Shown: one piece after another, positions 20,427 through 29,624 of the stretch | Layout: each line of letters opens with the position of its first letter | How positions within the stretch are numbered: position 1 is the stretch's first letter | NCBI RefSeq assembly: GCF_900115975.1 | Contig: NZ_FOYM01000011.1 | Coordinates: 50,702-114,701 of the forward strand | Source: Desulfoscipio geothermicus DSM 3669 | Lineage (GTDB): Bacteria > Bacillota > Desulfotomaculia > Desulfotomaculales > Desulfallaceae | Direction: 5' to 3' | Length of the DNA stretch: 64,000 nucleotides | The notes under the pieces: model-generated | Seen by the model: only the letters and a program-made list of their open reading frames with translations | What the model was told of the DNA's origin: nothing | Database searches by the model: none | Program-made: the position numbers and the translations under genes

Positions 20427-22040
20427 TTGACGAAAGTAGAAATTTACGATACAACCTTGCGAGATGGAACCCAGGGCGAGGGTATTTCCTTTTCCGCCAA
20501 GGACAAGGTGAAAATAGCCCTCCGCCTTGATAAACTGGGCTTCCATTACATAGAGGGCGGCTGGCCGGGCTCCAACCCCAAGGACCTGCGATTTTTTGAG
20601 TTAATTAAAGAACACCGCCTGAAAAATGCCCGCATTTGCGCTTTTGGCAGCACCAGAAAACCCGGCATAGCCCCTTCGGAAGATGAAAACCTTATGCAGA
20701 TTGTCCGTTCCGCCGCGCCGGTGGCCACAATTTTCGGAAAAACCTGGGATTTTCACGTGGAATACGCCCTGCTGGCCACCCTGGAAGAAAATCTTAAAAT
20801 GATTAAAGAATCGGTAGCCTTCTTGAGGCATAACAATATGGAAGTTTTTTATGATGCTGAACATTTTTTTGACGGTTACAAGGCCAACCCGGAATATGCC
20901 ATGGCCACTTTGCAGGCGGCCCGGGACGGAGGCGCCGCTCGCATTATCCTTTGCGATACCAATGGCGGCAGTTTGCCCGGTGAAATATTCGAAATGGTGT
21001 CGCAGGTCAGCCGGACCCTGGACGTGCCCCTGGGCATTCACTGCCATAACGACAGCGAACTGGCCGTGGCCAATACCATGGCGGCGGTGCAGGCCGGCGC
21101 AATCCAGGTGCAGGGCACCATCAACGGCTACGGGGAGCGCTGCGGCAACGCCAACCTGTGTTCCGTAATCCCCAACCTGGCTTTCAAATGCGGGGTGGCC
21201 AGCCTGCCGGAAGAAAGCCTGGCGGAGGTGACCGAGTTATCGCGTTTTGTCAGCGAGATGGCCAACATGCATCCCATGAACAATCAGCCTTACGTGGGGG
21301 GCAGCGCCTTTGCCCACAAGGGCGGCGTGCATGTGAGCGCCCTTTTGAAAAACCCCCGCACCTATGAGCATATTGAGCCCGAAAAGGTGGGGAACCGGCG
21401 CCGGGTGCTGGTATCTGAACTGAGTGGGTTGAGCAACCTGCTTTACAAATACCGGGAACTGGATCTGGGGCTGGGCCTTGAGAAAGAAGACAACCGCAAA
21501 GTGCTGGAAGAATTGAAGGAGCTGGAGAACCAGGGCTACCAGTTCGAGGGTGCCGAGGGGTCTTTCGAACTGCGCCTGCGTAAAGCATTCCACGGTTACA
21601 AGGAGCCGTTCTCCCTGGAAAACCTGAAAATATTGATCGAGATGCGGGACGGCACCGTTTATTCCGAAGCCATAATTAAAATGAACGTAAACGGTCAGGT
21701 GGTGCATACCGCCGCCGAAGGCAACGGCCCGGTTAACGCACTGGACAACGCGCTGCGCAAGGCCCTGGAAGACTTTTACCCGGATATTGCCGGCATGTAC
21801 CTCACGGACTATAAAGTGCGGGTGCTGGACGAAAAGGACGGCACCGGCGCGGTGGTCAGGGTGCTGGTGGAAACCGGTGACGGTCACTGTTCCTGGGGTA
21901 CGGTGGGGGTAAGTTCCAATATCATCCAGGCTAGCTGGGAGGCGTTGGTGGATAGCATAGCCTACGGGTTGCTGCGGCTGGAAACAAAGGACGAGGGGGA
22001 CCCCAAGAAAATCACCGGCGTTTTTCGGGGCAAGTGCTGA
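20427..22040 (+). CDS. cimA: (R)-citramalate synthase
   Basis: Condenses acetyl-CoA with pyruvate to citramalate, opening the threonine-independent route to 2-oxobutyrate and isoleucine. The N-terminal DTTLRDGTQGEGISFS (TQGEG rather than EQSPG) and GGWPGSNPKD distinguish the CimA group from LeuA. The HxH is in GIHCHNDSELAVAN. GGGGGAG precedes the TTG at 20427, giving MTKVEIYDTTLRDG and 537 residues; the upstream open frame from 20379 is not needed. It is the last gene of the operon; LeuCD and LeuB can process its product. Confidence 0.93.
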   Translation: MTKVEIYDTTLRDGTQGEGISFSAKDKVKIALRLDKLGFHYIEGGWPGSNPKDLRFFELIKEHRLKNARICAFGSTRKPGIAPSEDENLMQIVRSAAPVATIFGKTWDFHVEYALLATLEENLKMIKESVAFLRHNNMEVFYDAEHFFDGYKANPEYAMATLQAARDGGAARIILCDTNGGSLPGEIFEMVSQVSRTLDVPLGIHCHNDSELAVANTMAAVQAGAIQVQGTINGYGERCGNANLCSVIPNLAFKCGVASLPEESLAEVTELSRFVSEMANMHPMNNQPYVGGSAFAHKGGVHVSALLKNPRTYEHIEPEKVGNRRRVLVSELSGLSNLLYKYRELDLGLGLEKEDNRKVLEELKELENQGYQFEGAEGSFELRLRKAFHGYKEPFSLENLKILIEMRDGTVYSEAIIKMNVNGQVVHTAAEGNGPVNALDNALRKALEDFYPDIAGMYLTDYKVRVLDEKDGTGAVVRVLVETGDGHCSWGTVGVSSNIIQASWEALVDSIAYGLLRLETKDEGDPKKITGVFRGKC

Positions 22041-22054
22041 CTGATAAAAAACCC

Positions 22055-22077
22055 AAAAGGGGACAGGCATCCTTTTT
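22055..22077 (+). repeat. GGGGACAGGC repeat, left copy
   Basis: AAAAGGGGACAGGC followed by ATCCTTTTT. It is an inverted partner of 22448-22471; the two bracket the YibE/F pseudogene. Confidence 0.8.
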
Positions 22078-22099
22078 CACAGAACGAAAAAGCAGTCTG

Positions 22100-22428
22100 C
22101 CCTAAAACGGTCAGTAAAAAAGATAACAGTGCTTTTGCCCCGGTCATCGTGCAAATATTATAAGAAATAAGGCGAAAATACCAAAATAAAAAGGCCTTCC
22201 CAGATGAATCCGGTAATGATCAATCATAGTTACATGTCAGATTGTTTGACCGGTGTAATCAATAACCACCAGGGCCTTATCCCCGGTCACAAAAACCTTA
22301 TCCACCTCAAGCCTGCCGGTGAATCTGTTGTTGGCAAAGGTTTGCTGCCCCTTAAAGGGGCCGTCCAGTATTTCCACTTTACAAACCTGTTCGCCCTCGA
22401 ATACAACAGCTTTTAAATGGGATTCCAT
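22100..22428 (-). pseudogene. Decayed YibE/F-like membrane protein gene
   Basis: On the minus strand the frame from 22428 encodes VCKVEILDGPFKGQQTF and ends at a TGA (22237-22239) after about 63 residues. Past the stop the same frame continues DHYRIHLGRPFYFGIF, a probable membrane segment, until a TGA near 22145. A one-base shift then gives GAKALLSFLLTV. Together these match my memory of the N-terminal half of YibE/F proteins (SGPYKGK-like motif, then a short linker, two membrane helices). The rest is missing. One nonsense codon, one frameshift and truncation make it a relic. It lies between inverted GGGGACAGGC repeats. Confidence 0.6.
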
Positions 22429-22447
22429 TTTTATGGTCAGCTAAGGT

Positions 22448-22471
22448 AAAAAGTAGCCTGTCCCCTTTTTT
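22448..22471 (-). repeat. GGGGACAGGC repeat, right copy, abutting typA
   Basis: On the minus strand AAAAAAGGGGACAGGC then TACTTTTT. Its outer end reaches the typA stop codon (22470-22472). Confidence 0.8.
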
Positions 22472-24242
22472 ATTTTTTGCGCATGCGTATTGACTTGGGC
22501 GTTACTTCCACCAGCTCGTCATTGGCGATAAATTCCAGGCACTGCTCCAGGCTCATGGGGCGGTACGGGGTGAGTTTCACGGATATGTCGGAGGTGGAAC
22601 TACGCACGTTGGACAGCTGTTTCCGTTTACAGACGTTGATGGGCAGATCGCCGGGGCGGGAGTTTTCTCCCACCACCATGCCCTTGTATACCGGTACGCC
22701 CGGCCCCACGAACAGTTCACCCCGTTCCTGGGCGTTTTCCAGGCTGTAAGAGGTGGTGGTGCCTGTTTCAAATGCCACCAGCGACCCCCGGGTGCGGGTG
22801 TGTATCTCGCCCTGATAGGGAGCATAGTGGTGGAAGGAGTGGTGCATAATACCCATTCCCTTGGTGTCGGTCATAAACTCGGAGCGAAAGCCGAACAGGC
22901 CACGGGTGGGCACGTGGAACTCAAGGCGCACTTGGCCGTCGCCCTTGTGGGTCATGTTGATCAGTTCGCTTTTCCGGGGGCCCAGGCGTTCCATAACTAT
23001 ACCCACGTATTCCTCAGGCACTTCAATTATCAGTTCTTCCACCGGTTCGCACCTGACACCGTCGATTTCCCGCTCCACCACCCGGGGGCGAGACACTTCA
23101 AACTCGTAGCCTTCCCGGCGCATGGTTTCAATCAGGATGGACAGGTGTAGCTCACCCCGCCCGGAAACCATGAAGGTGTCCGGGGAGTCGGTACTCTCCA
23201 CCCTCAGGCTGACGTCGCTTTCCAGTTCCCGGGTCAGCCGCTCTCCCAGCTTGCGTGATGTTACGTGGGTACCTTCCTGCCCGGCGAAGGGGCTTTTGTT
23301 CACGTGCATGGCTACGGCCACGGTGGGCTCGTCGATGCGCACAAAATCCAGGGGCACCGGGTGTTCCGGATCCGCCACTGTATTGCCCACGTTAATGTCC
23401 TCCAGACCGGCGATCACTACGATTTCACCGGCGGCTGCCTCTTCCACCGGCACTTTCTTTAGGCCGTTGAACACGTAGATGCCGGATGGTCGCCGAGACC
23501 TGATTACTCCGCCGGGCGCGACAACCGCTACTTCCTCCTTGGCCCGGATAACACCGTTGTGGATGCGGCCTACGGCCTGCCGGCCCAGGTAGGGGTCGTA
23601 ATCGATCAGGGTGACCCCCATTTGCAGAGGGGCGCCCGGGTCGCCGCCGGGGGCGGGGATTTTTTCCACGATCATTTCGAACAGGGATTTCAAGTCGGTA
23701 CCCGTTACGGCGGGGTCGGTAGTCGCCGTGCCGGTGCGGGCGTTGGTGTAGATTACCGGGAAGTCCAGCTGGTCTTCACTGGCATCCAACTCGATAAACA
23801 GCTCCAGCACCTCGTCCTGTACCTCGGCGGGCCGGGCGTGCAGCCGGTCGATCTTGTTAATCACCACGATGGGTGCCAACCCGGCTTCCAGCGCTTTGCG
23901 CAGCACGAAGCGGGTCTGGGGCATGGGGCCTTCGAAAGCGTCCACCAGCAGCAGCACCCCGTCCACCATTTGGACAATGCGCTCCACCTCGCCGCCGAAG
24001 TCGGCGTGTCCCGGTGTGTCCACTATGTTAAGCTTGTACGGACCGTAGAATACCGCCGTATTTTTGGCCATGATGGTGATGCCGCGCTCCCGCTCGAGGT
24101 CGTTGCGGTCCATTACGCGCTCTTCCACCACCTGTTTTTCGTGGAATACGCCGCTTTGCTTGAGCATCCCGTCCACCAGGGTGGTCTTGCCGTGGTCCAC
24201 GTGGGCAATAATGGCCAGGTTGCGAATAAAGTTCTGTTTCAC
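22470..24242 (-). CDS. typA: Ribosome-associated GTPase TypA/BipA
   Basis: Translational GTPase that binds ribosomes and supports 50S assembly and stress or cold growth. The G motifs are G1 [15 protein letters not shown], switch region ERGITI, G3 [14 protein letters not shown] and G4 NKIDR. Domain II and BipA-type C-terminal domains follow, with the late [11 protein letters not shown] segment. 590 residues, slightly short of the usual 600-615. It starts with GTG 8 nt after AAAGGA and is transcribed alone. Its stop codon touches a GGGGACAGGC repeat, which may have replaced the original 3' flank. Confidence 0.96.
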   Translation of the reverse strand: MKQNFIRNLAIIAHVDHGKTTLVDGMLKQSGVFHEKQVVEERVMDRNDLERERGITIMAKNTAVFYGPYKLNIVDTPGHADFGGEVERIVQMVDGVLLLVDAFEGPMPQTRFVLRKALEAGLAPIVVINKIDRLHARPAEVQDEVLELFIELDASEDQLDFPVIYTNARTGTATTDPAVTGTDLKSLFEMIVEKIPAPGGDPGAPLQMGVTLIDYDPYLGRQAVGRIHNGVIRAKEEVAVVAPGGVIRSRRPSGIYVFNGLKKVPVEEAAAGEIVVIAGLEDINVGNTVADPEHPVPLDFVRIDEPTVAVAMHVNKSPFAGQEGTHVTSRKLGERLTRELESDVSLRVESTDSPDTFMVSGRGELHLSILIETMRREGYEFEVSRPRVVEREIDGVRCEPVEELIIEVPEEYVGIVMERLGPRKSELINMTHKGDGQVRLEFHVPTRGLFGFRSEFMTDTKGMGIMHHSFHHYAPYQGEIHTRTRGSLVAFETGTTTSYSLENAQERGELFVGPGVPVYKGMVVGENSRPGDLPINVCKRKQLSNVRSSTSDISVKLTPYRPMSLEQCLEFIANDELVEVTPKSIRMRKK

Positions 24243-24365
24243 TGTTATGGTCCTTTCGTGCTTTCATTTATACAGGCCCCGGGCTACGGGACCACATCTA
24301 ATATTACTTCTTTGGTGGCCTTTTTTCAACCTTATAATAGTTTTAGGTTTAAAAGAGAGCAAAAA

Positions 24366-24415
24366 AGAGGGACAAGCACCGATTAAAAACAATCGGAGCC
24401 AGTCCCCTTTTTTCT
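24366..24415. terminator. Bidirectional terminator built from a GGGAC repeat
   Basis: GGGAC..GC..CCGATT and AATCGG..GC..GTCCC form a long interrupted stem around AAAAAC. T-runs lie on both sides (TTTTTT either way). It would end the ABC transporter transcript (minus). The outer arms resemble the GGGGACAGGC family. Confidence 0.75.
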
Positions 24416-24428
24416 CCCCGGAGGGGGG

Positions 24429-25262
24429 CTATATGTCCTTGCGGTTGAAACTGTACACCGCCAGACCGGTAAAGAAAACGACGTACAAGAGAGCGTAAAC
24501 CACCATCCACACGCTGGGTTCCGCCATGCTGCCGAAGGGCCCCATCTGCTGCAGCGCGTTTAAAGGGTTGTCGGCGGGACTTAGCAGCAGGTGCACAATT
24601 TTACGGTACAGCGAATCCACGGGCATTACCAGGCTGGTTACTATGCCGGCCTGCTGCAGACCGGCATTGTTTATGAGCCAGCCGATTTGTTCCACCATGC
24701 CGCCGATGATGGCCACCGCGTACAGCATAAACATAACGACGCCGTTGGCAATGGTGGGAAAAACCACCGAGCCGTACAGGGTTATCGCCAACAGTACCAC
24801 CGGCTGTAAGGCAAAAAGCCCCAGGGCCTTCCACTGCCCTTCCAGAACCAGGCCTGTTTTAAGGTTGATAATCAACGCAATCACGGTAAAAAATACAGCT
24901 GAGTACAAGGCAAGGAACAGGCCCAGTCCCAAGAATTTACCCAGCACGTAATCCCGGCGGCGGAGCGGCTTGGTAATAATGGCCTGAATGATACCGGTTT
25001 CTATTTCCGACGAAATGGCACCCACTGTCGAAAAAATGGCCAGGAATGAAACGATAAAACCTCCGAAATAAAGGCCGAAGGACAACAACTGCGGGTAGAC
25101 AACCGAGGCCAGCATGGGATTGGGTGATTCATTGAAGCTTTTGGCGGCATAATGCACCCCGGTACCGTAAAGCCCCAGGAAGATGGCGGCCAGAACCAGT
25201 GAAATCAAAAGCACTTTACGGTTGAGCCCTTCGCGGAAAGTAATCCCTATCATGGTCAGCAT
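24429..25262 (-). CDS. ABC-2 type transporter permease
   Basis: A 277-residue integral membrane protein with about six hydrophobic segments, the first at residues 17-34. It shows the ABC-2 pattern: a cytoplasmic segment SSEIETGIIQAIITKPLRRRDYVLGKF between the second and third helices (here described, not quoted in full). It overlaps the preceding ATPase gene by 7 bp, so the two form one exporter. The substrate cannot be told; such pairs often export small peptides, lipids or drugs, or act as YbhFR-like or gliding-type complexes. It ends at a strong terminator. Confidence 0.85.
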   Translation of the reverse strand: MLTMIGITFREGLNRKVLLISLVLAAIFLGLYGTGVHYAAKSFNESPNPMLASVVYPQLLSFGLYFGGFIVSFLAIFSTVGAISSEIETGIIQAIITKPLRRRDYVLGKFLGLGLFLALYSAVFFTVIALIINLKTGLVLEGQWKALGLFALQPVVLLAITLYGSVVFPTIANGVVMFMLYAVAIIGGMVEQIGWLINNAGLQQAGIVTSLVMPVDSLYRKIVHLLLSPADNPLNALQQMGPFGSMAEPSVWMVVYALLYVVFFTGLAVYSFNRKDI

Positions 25263-26173
25263 ATCTCTTCACCCCCGCCGGTGGTGCGGATGAACATTTC
25301 CTCCAGGGTGGAGCGTTTCCTGTTCATCTCGAACAGGTCACCGCCGCCGGTAACGACGGCCTCAGCCAAACGGGGGATGTCTTCTTCCCGCTTAACCCGC
25401 GCCATCAGGACGTTTTCCCGAACTTCCAAGGAGCGGGCCAGGGACGACAATGTGTTGACCATTTCCCGCGTCAAGTTGCCCACTTTCATTTCCACCGTTA
25501 TGTCACCGGTCTGAAGGTCTTCCAGCGACCCTTGCCGGATGATTTTACCCTGCCTGATAAAAGCCACCGCGTCGCAGATCAGTTCCACCTCGCTGAGTAG
25601 GTGGCTGTTCAGGAATATTGTTTTACCGGATGCCCGCAAGCTGACCAGGATTTCCCTCACATCCCGGCGGCCGATGGGGTCAAGGGCGGATGTGGGCTCG
25701 TCAAGGAACAGCAGGTCGGGGTCGGGCAGCAGTGCGCAGGCCAGGCCGGCCCGCTGGCGCATACCTTTGCTGTAGGTATGGATTTTTTGCCGTTCCCTGC
25801 CGGCCAGGCCCACCAGTTCCAGCACTTCGCCCACGCGGCGTTTTTTCTCGGTACCGCTCAGGCCGTAAAGGGAGGCGTGAAACTCCAGTAACTGCTGCCC
25901 GGTAAGCCAATCGTGGTAACGGAAGTTTTCGGGCAGAAAGCCTATTCGTGCGCGGACCCCGGTATCTCCCAGAGGCCGGTCCAGAAGCAGCGCTTTGCCC
26001 GAGGTGGGGAACAGCAGGCCCACCAGCATTTTTACCAGCGTGCTTTTTCCCGCGCCGTTGGGGCCCAGAAATCCAAAGATTTGCCCCCGGGGGACTCGGA
26101 GGCAAATCTCGGCGCATCCGATCTTGGTGCCGTATTTCTTTGTCAGGTTGAAGGTTTTAATAGCCATATCCAA
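25256..26173 (-). CDS. ABC transporter ATP-binding protein
   Basis: A 305-residue nucleotide-binding subunit of an ABC-2 exporter. Walker A is GPNGAGKSTLVK, the signature is YSKGMRQRAGLA, Walker B is LLFLDEPTSALD, and the switch histidine follows in LNSHLLSE. The roughly 80-residue C-terminal extension (DITVEMKVGNL onwards) is usual for this class. GAGGTG lies about 9 nt before a TTG at 26173; an ATG two codons on is an alternative. It overlaps the permease gene downstream. Confidence 0.92.
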   Translation of the reverse strand: MDMAIKTFNLTKKYGTKIGCAEICLRVPRGQIFGFLGPNGAGKSTLVKMLVGLLFPTSGKALLLDRPLGDTGVRARIGFLPENFRYHDWLTGQQLLEFHASLYGLSGTEKKRRVGEVLELVGLAGRERQKIHTYSKGMRQRAGLACALLPDPDLLFLDEPTSALDPIGRRDVREILVSLRASGKTIFLNSHLLSEVELICDAVAFIRQGKIIRQGSLEDLQTGDITVEMKVGNLTREMVNTLSSLARSLEVRENVLMARVKREEDIPRLAEAVVTGGGDLFEMNRKRSTLEEMFIRTTGGGEEIC

Positions 26174-26664
26174 TGCGGTTTACACCTCTACTTCATCTGT
26201 GTGGCCACAGCCAGTGCGGTGTCCAGGTCCAGGCCGGCACCGACCGGTCCGCCAGTATGAAGTTAAGTTGGCGGCATACCGGCGGGTAATAACGGTTATA
26301 AAGTTTCTGGTAACTGGTTGGTATATTAGGGTTCATTATTAAACGGTGGGATAATGGCCGGCCACCTCCCGTTCCTTTCACATATGTAACACCGTAGTCG
26401 GGTTCAAGTTGACAGGTTAAAGATAAATTTTTTGAAACCGGGTTAGTCTCCGCCTGATTGTATCATAAAAACCCTGTTTGGGACCGTGGTCCAGTTAAAA
26501 TAATTTTTCATTGATAAAAAACAGCATTGACGTCATATTTTTTTTCAAAAGCCCTTGCATAAATATAGCAAGGTATAATTTCCTGTAGTATAAAAAACAG
26601 AAGCAGATAACCACAATAGGCGCGTGGTCTGTGGATGATCAAGTGCGCCTGTAGTTTTTATCAA
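26174..26664. other. 490-bp gap, no confident gene
   Basis: No gene or known RNA is recognised. The minus strand near 26290-26190 shows two short frames that could join into one by a single shift (ending GAGLDLDTALAVATQMK), possibly a decayed small gene upstream of the ABC pair. The rest is AT-rich; a TATAAT-like box sits at 26573-26578 but with no well-spaced -35. Confidence 0.35.
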
Positions 26665-26928
26665 CTAAGGAGTCGTTTCTATATTTATTCTTTTCCCCCA
26701 TGGCTGAAGCATTTTTTCCATGGAGGCTATGCGAACGCGTACATCGGATAGATCCTCGGCTATCTTTTGCTGCACTGAGACGGCTTCCTCCGCGAGCTTG
26801 CGATACGCCTCGTCCCTGGCGATTTCAGCCATGCTCTTAGTTTTGGCTCGCGCGGTTTTTAGTGCTTGCGTTATTACAACTACGGCTACTATGGTAAACA
26901 GCGTCAGAATAACAAGCACAAAGGCCAT
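26665..26928 (-). CDS. Small membrane-anchored coiled-coil protein
   Basis: An 87-residue protein. Residues 2-20 (FVLVILTLFTIVAVVVITQ) are one membrane helix. The remainder is a charged helix (AEIARDEAYRKLAEEAVSV, then KIAEDLSDVRVRIASMEKML) likely to form a coiled coil facing the cytoplasm. The ATG at 26928 has GAGG 8 nt upstream; the frame is open from a TTG at 26949. Similar small proteins occur beside envelope-stress genes in other bacteria, but I cannot name a family. It is divergent from the GerMN lipoprotein gene. Confidence 0.65.
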   Translation of the reverse strand: MAFVLVILTLFTIVAVVVITQALKTARAKTKSMAEIARDEAYRKLAEEAVSVQQKIAEDLSDVRVRIASMEKMLQPWGKRINIETTP

Positions 26929-27071
26929 TCCGGAAACCTCATCCACCAAGTAATTTATTTATTATCCCCCTTTTCATTGTTAACGTCCGCAATAGGATAG
27001 TATTGGAGGAGGGAACTTTTTTGTTTTTTCGCACGTCTATCTTACAAAACGATACGAAAGGATGAGCACCA

Positions 27072-27989
27072 TTGCCCTTTAAAAGAATCACTGCAGTATT
27101 CATGGCAATTTTACTCGGCAGCGTGCTCCTGGCAGGCTGCACCACCAAAAATCCCGAAGACAACTCCGACAACCAACCGGTTGAGAACGGGCAGGAGCAG
27201 CCCGCTGACAACGGTGATAAGAACAAAAAGATGACCATGCAGGTATATTTCACCCACAACAACCAGGGTAAAGCCGAAGCCGTACCGGTAGCCAGGGAAG
27301 TGCACCTGGAAAGCGATGACCCCGCTGAAATAGCCAAAAGAGCACTGGAACTGCTACAAGCCGGGCCCACAGAAGAGGAAAAGAAACATGGGCTGAGTAA
27401 TAACCTGCCGGGCGCGCAGTTGCTGGACCTAATCGTGCAGCGCCCCCACGTGATCCTCAATTTCTCCAGGGAGTTTGAGCAATTCGGCGGCACGTACCGG
27501 CTGGATGCCGTTTTAAAACAACTGACCATGACCATGTCCGCCATTCCGGGCATCAAATCCGTGGTTTTGCTGGTTGAAGGAGAGCGGGTCGGCACCGAGG
27601 AACGCCCCTTCACCGGTGAAGGCTCGATGTTCGGCGACCTGACCATGGATCCCGGCAGCGAACAGGCCGCCGTGCTCGGCCCGGCGGATACGCTGGACCT
27701 TTTTATAGCCGTAATCCCGGACGTGGAAAAAATGTGGGCGCTGATGGGCCCCCAGGCCCGGGAAATATATAAGGAACCGAACAACATCGAATACACGGCT
27801 TTCAACGAGGGCCTGGGCAGTTGGAAAAATTACCGGGTAGCAGAGGAAAGAATAGAAGGCGATATAGCCGTGGTCACCATCAGGGGTGACCAGGAACTGG
27901 AAGGCGAGCGGCAACCGGACGCCGATTACACTGCTTACATGGTTAGGGAGAACGGGTACTGGAAATGGGACTTCCCCCCGGTAAATTAA
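27072..27989 (+). CDS. GerMN-domain lipoprotein
   Basis: Probable spore-envelope or cell-surface lipoprotein. The lipobox is LLAGC with cysteine 23, then a low-complexity Asn/Asp/Glu/Gln linker. The GerMN domain spans about residues 55-185 (MQVYFTH..., NNLPGAQLLDL, VILNFSREFEQFGG, IPGIKSVVLLVEGE). The C-terminal part (about 200-305, FNEGLGSWKNYRVAEERIEG) looks like a separate NTF2-like domain. It starts with a TTG after GAAAGGATGAG. GerM in Bacillus helps assemble the sporulation SpoIIIA-SpoIIQ channel; whether this protein does so is unproven. Confidence 0.88.
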   Translation: MPFKRITAVFMAILLGSVLLAGCTTKNPEDNSDNQPVENGQEQPADNGDKNKKMTMQVYFTHNNQGKAEAVPVAREVHLESDDPAEIAKRALELLQAGPTEEEKKHGLSNNLPGAQLLDLIVQRPHVILNFSREFEQFGGTYRLDAVLKQLTMTMSAIPGIKSVVLLVEGERVGTEERPFTGEGSMFGDLTMDPGSEQAAVLGPADTLDLFIAVIPDVEKMWALMGPQAREIYKEPNNIEYTAFNEGLGSWKNYRVAEERIEGDIAVVTIRGDQELEGERQPDADYTAYMVRENGYWKWDFPPVN

Positions 27990-28057
27990 CAGTTTTACTT
28001 GAAGTATAAAATGGATAAAATTAAAGCGTATAGTATTCTTTTACAGGAGTTGATATA

Positions 28058-28369
28058 ATGAAAGAATGCCCAATATGCCACATTAACATGCGGGAAACTC
28101 CCAAGTATGGAGTTTTACTCGACATCTGCCCGCAGTGCAAGGGGGTCTGGCTGGACCGGGGTGAACTGCAAAAAGTAATCTCCCTGGCCCGGGATTTCGA
28201 GGACGAGCACGATGACCTGTACCACCACTACCAGAGGAATTACGAACACCACAAACACCGTGAACACGAACACAAATACCATGACCATTACCACAATTAC
28301 GACCGTCAATACCATCACAAGAAAAAGAAACACTCGCTGCTTAGATTAATGGAGGAAATTTTTGATTAG
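28058..28369 (+). CDS. zf-TFIIB zinc-ribbon protein with His-rich tail
   Basis: A 103-residue protein. The N-terminal zinc ribbon has CPICHINM and CPQCKGVWLDRGEL, the pattern of the zf-TFIIB family. The C-terminal half (about residues 58-92) is extremely rich in His, Tyr, Lys and Glu, with HH, HEHEHKYHDHYHNYD-like runs. This suggests metal binding or storage. AGGAG precedes the ATG. It is cytosolic, since no signal or membrane segment is seen. Function is unknown; a role in nickel, zinc or tungsten handling would only be speculation. Confidence 0.8.
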   Translation: MKECPICHINMRETPKYGVLLDICPQCKGVWLDRGELQKVISLARDFEDEHDDLYHHYQRNYEHHKHREHEHKYHDHYHNYDRQYHHKKKKHSLLRLMEEIFD

Positions 28370-28430
28370 ATAAAAGTGGTGTCAGACGTTGAAATTCTTT
28401 TTTGTTGAAAATCTGATACAGCAAAGAGAA

Positions 28431-28462
28431 ATCCTCTTTTCCGTTAGGAAAAGAGGATTTCT
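28431..28462. terminator. Perfect hairpin after the zinc-ribbon gene
   Basis: AAATCCTCTTTTCC and GGAAAAGAGGATTT are fully complementary (14 bp) around a GTTA loop. No long T-run follows, so termination strength is uncertain. The remaining gap to 28781 has no gene or RNA I recognise. Confidence 0.6.
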
Positions 28463-28781
28463 TACTTCAAGCCCGTAATGACCTACGCTACAACCACTAT
28501 GATTATCTGCGTAGCCTATGACAACCTTTTGGCTGCATAGACCATTACGACATCCATAATGATCTTTGCTTGACCGATAAGAATCCCTTGCGACCATACG
28601 GCAATGGTTCGGACTGCAGTATAGCCTGCCGGAACACTTACCGATCTGCCCTCCGGCTAATACAGAGCCATTTTATAGACCCTATGCCGGTGTAACACCG
28701 AATAACTACTTCACAGTGTTTCTTGCTTCCTCATATGATAAAATAATAAAGAAGTGCTTTTGCTATTATGGAGGCCAAGCT

Positions 28782-29618
28782 ATGGAATACTTCAGGGTTT
28801 TAAAAACAAACCTCAATATTAACCTTGACTTGTTCAATGTCGTCAGTATCATTGATATTTTAATCGTGGCCTTTGTGTTATACCGCTTGATTTTACTGAT
28901 ACGCGGTACCCGGGCCGTTCAATTGATCAAGGGGATGGTGGTGCTGCTCATTGCCACTGCGCTGAGCAGCCTGTTTAATTTAAACACCGTACACTGGCTG
29001 CTCAGGCAAACCATGACCGCCCTGGTTGTGGCGCTGCCCATAGTATTCCAGCCCGAACTGCGCCGGGCACTGGAAAAACTGGGCGGTGGCGACTTTTTTG
29101 CCCGTCCCCTGATTCACATGGCTGAGGGTGACCGGAGCGCCTTGATCAACGAGGTTGTGCGGGCTGCGGAAAACATGTCGGCAAGCCGGACCGGGGCGCT
29201 GATTGTGCTGGAGCGCGTTACCGGCCTGGAGGAATTCGTGGATACCGGTATCACCGTGGACGGCCAGGTTTCAGCGGAGCTGTTGATCAATATATTCATA
29301 CCCAAATCGCCGTTACACGACGGTGCGGCCATCATCAGGGGGGACAGGCTGGCGGCGGCGGCCTGCGTGCTGCCGCTGTCCGACAGCCGGGAACTGGGCA
29401 GGGATCTGGGCACCAGACACCGGGCCGCCGTGGGTTTGTCCGAACAGTCCGATGCGCTGGCGGTGGTGGTTTCGGAAGAAACCAGCGCCGTATCACTGGC
29501 CGTGGAGGGAAGCCTGTACCGGCGCCTGAATGAAGCGGGGTTGCGGGAGTTGCTGATTAAATTTCTGCAACCAGCCCCTGCAAAAAATGCTTTTTCCTCC
29601 CTCTGGCCCAGGAGGTGA
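28782..29618 (+). CDS. cdaA: Diadenylate cyclase (c-di-AMP synthase)
   Basis: Makes cyclic di-AMP from two ATP at the membrane, controlling potassium and osmolyte balance and cell-wall homeostasis. Three N-terminal hydrophobic segments (about residues 20-80) precede the DAC domain. DAC motifs DGA (in KSPLHDGAAIIRGD) and RHR (in GTRHRAAVGLSE) are intact. GGAGG with 7-nt spacing selects the ATG at 28782 (278 residues); the open frame upstream is not needed. cdaR follows 6 bp later. In most Firmicutes glmM and glmS come next; here they begin 12.9 kb further on. Confidence 0.95.
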   Translation: MEYFRVLKTNLNINLDLFNVVSIIDILIVAFVLYRLILLIRGTRAVQLIKGMVVLLIATALSSLFNLNTVHWLLRQTMTALVVALPIVFQPELRRALEKLGGGDFFARPLIHMAEGDRSALINEVVRAAENMSASRTGALIVLERVTGLEEFVDTGITVDGQVSAELLINIFIPKSPLHDGAAIIRGDRLAAAACVLPLSDSRELGRDLGTRHRAAVGLSEQSDALAVVVSEETSAVSLAVEGSLYRRLNEAGLRELLIKFLQPAPAKNAFSSLWPRR

Positions 29619-29624
29619 CATGTT

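Noticed and set aside
28382..28597. 71-codon minus-strand frame after the zinc-ribbon gene
   Set aside because: Overlaps a perfect hairpin, lacks a ribosome-binding site and has no recognisable pattern.
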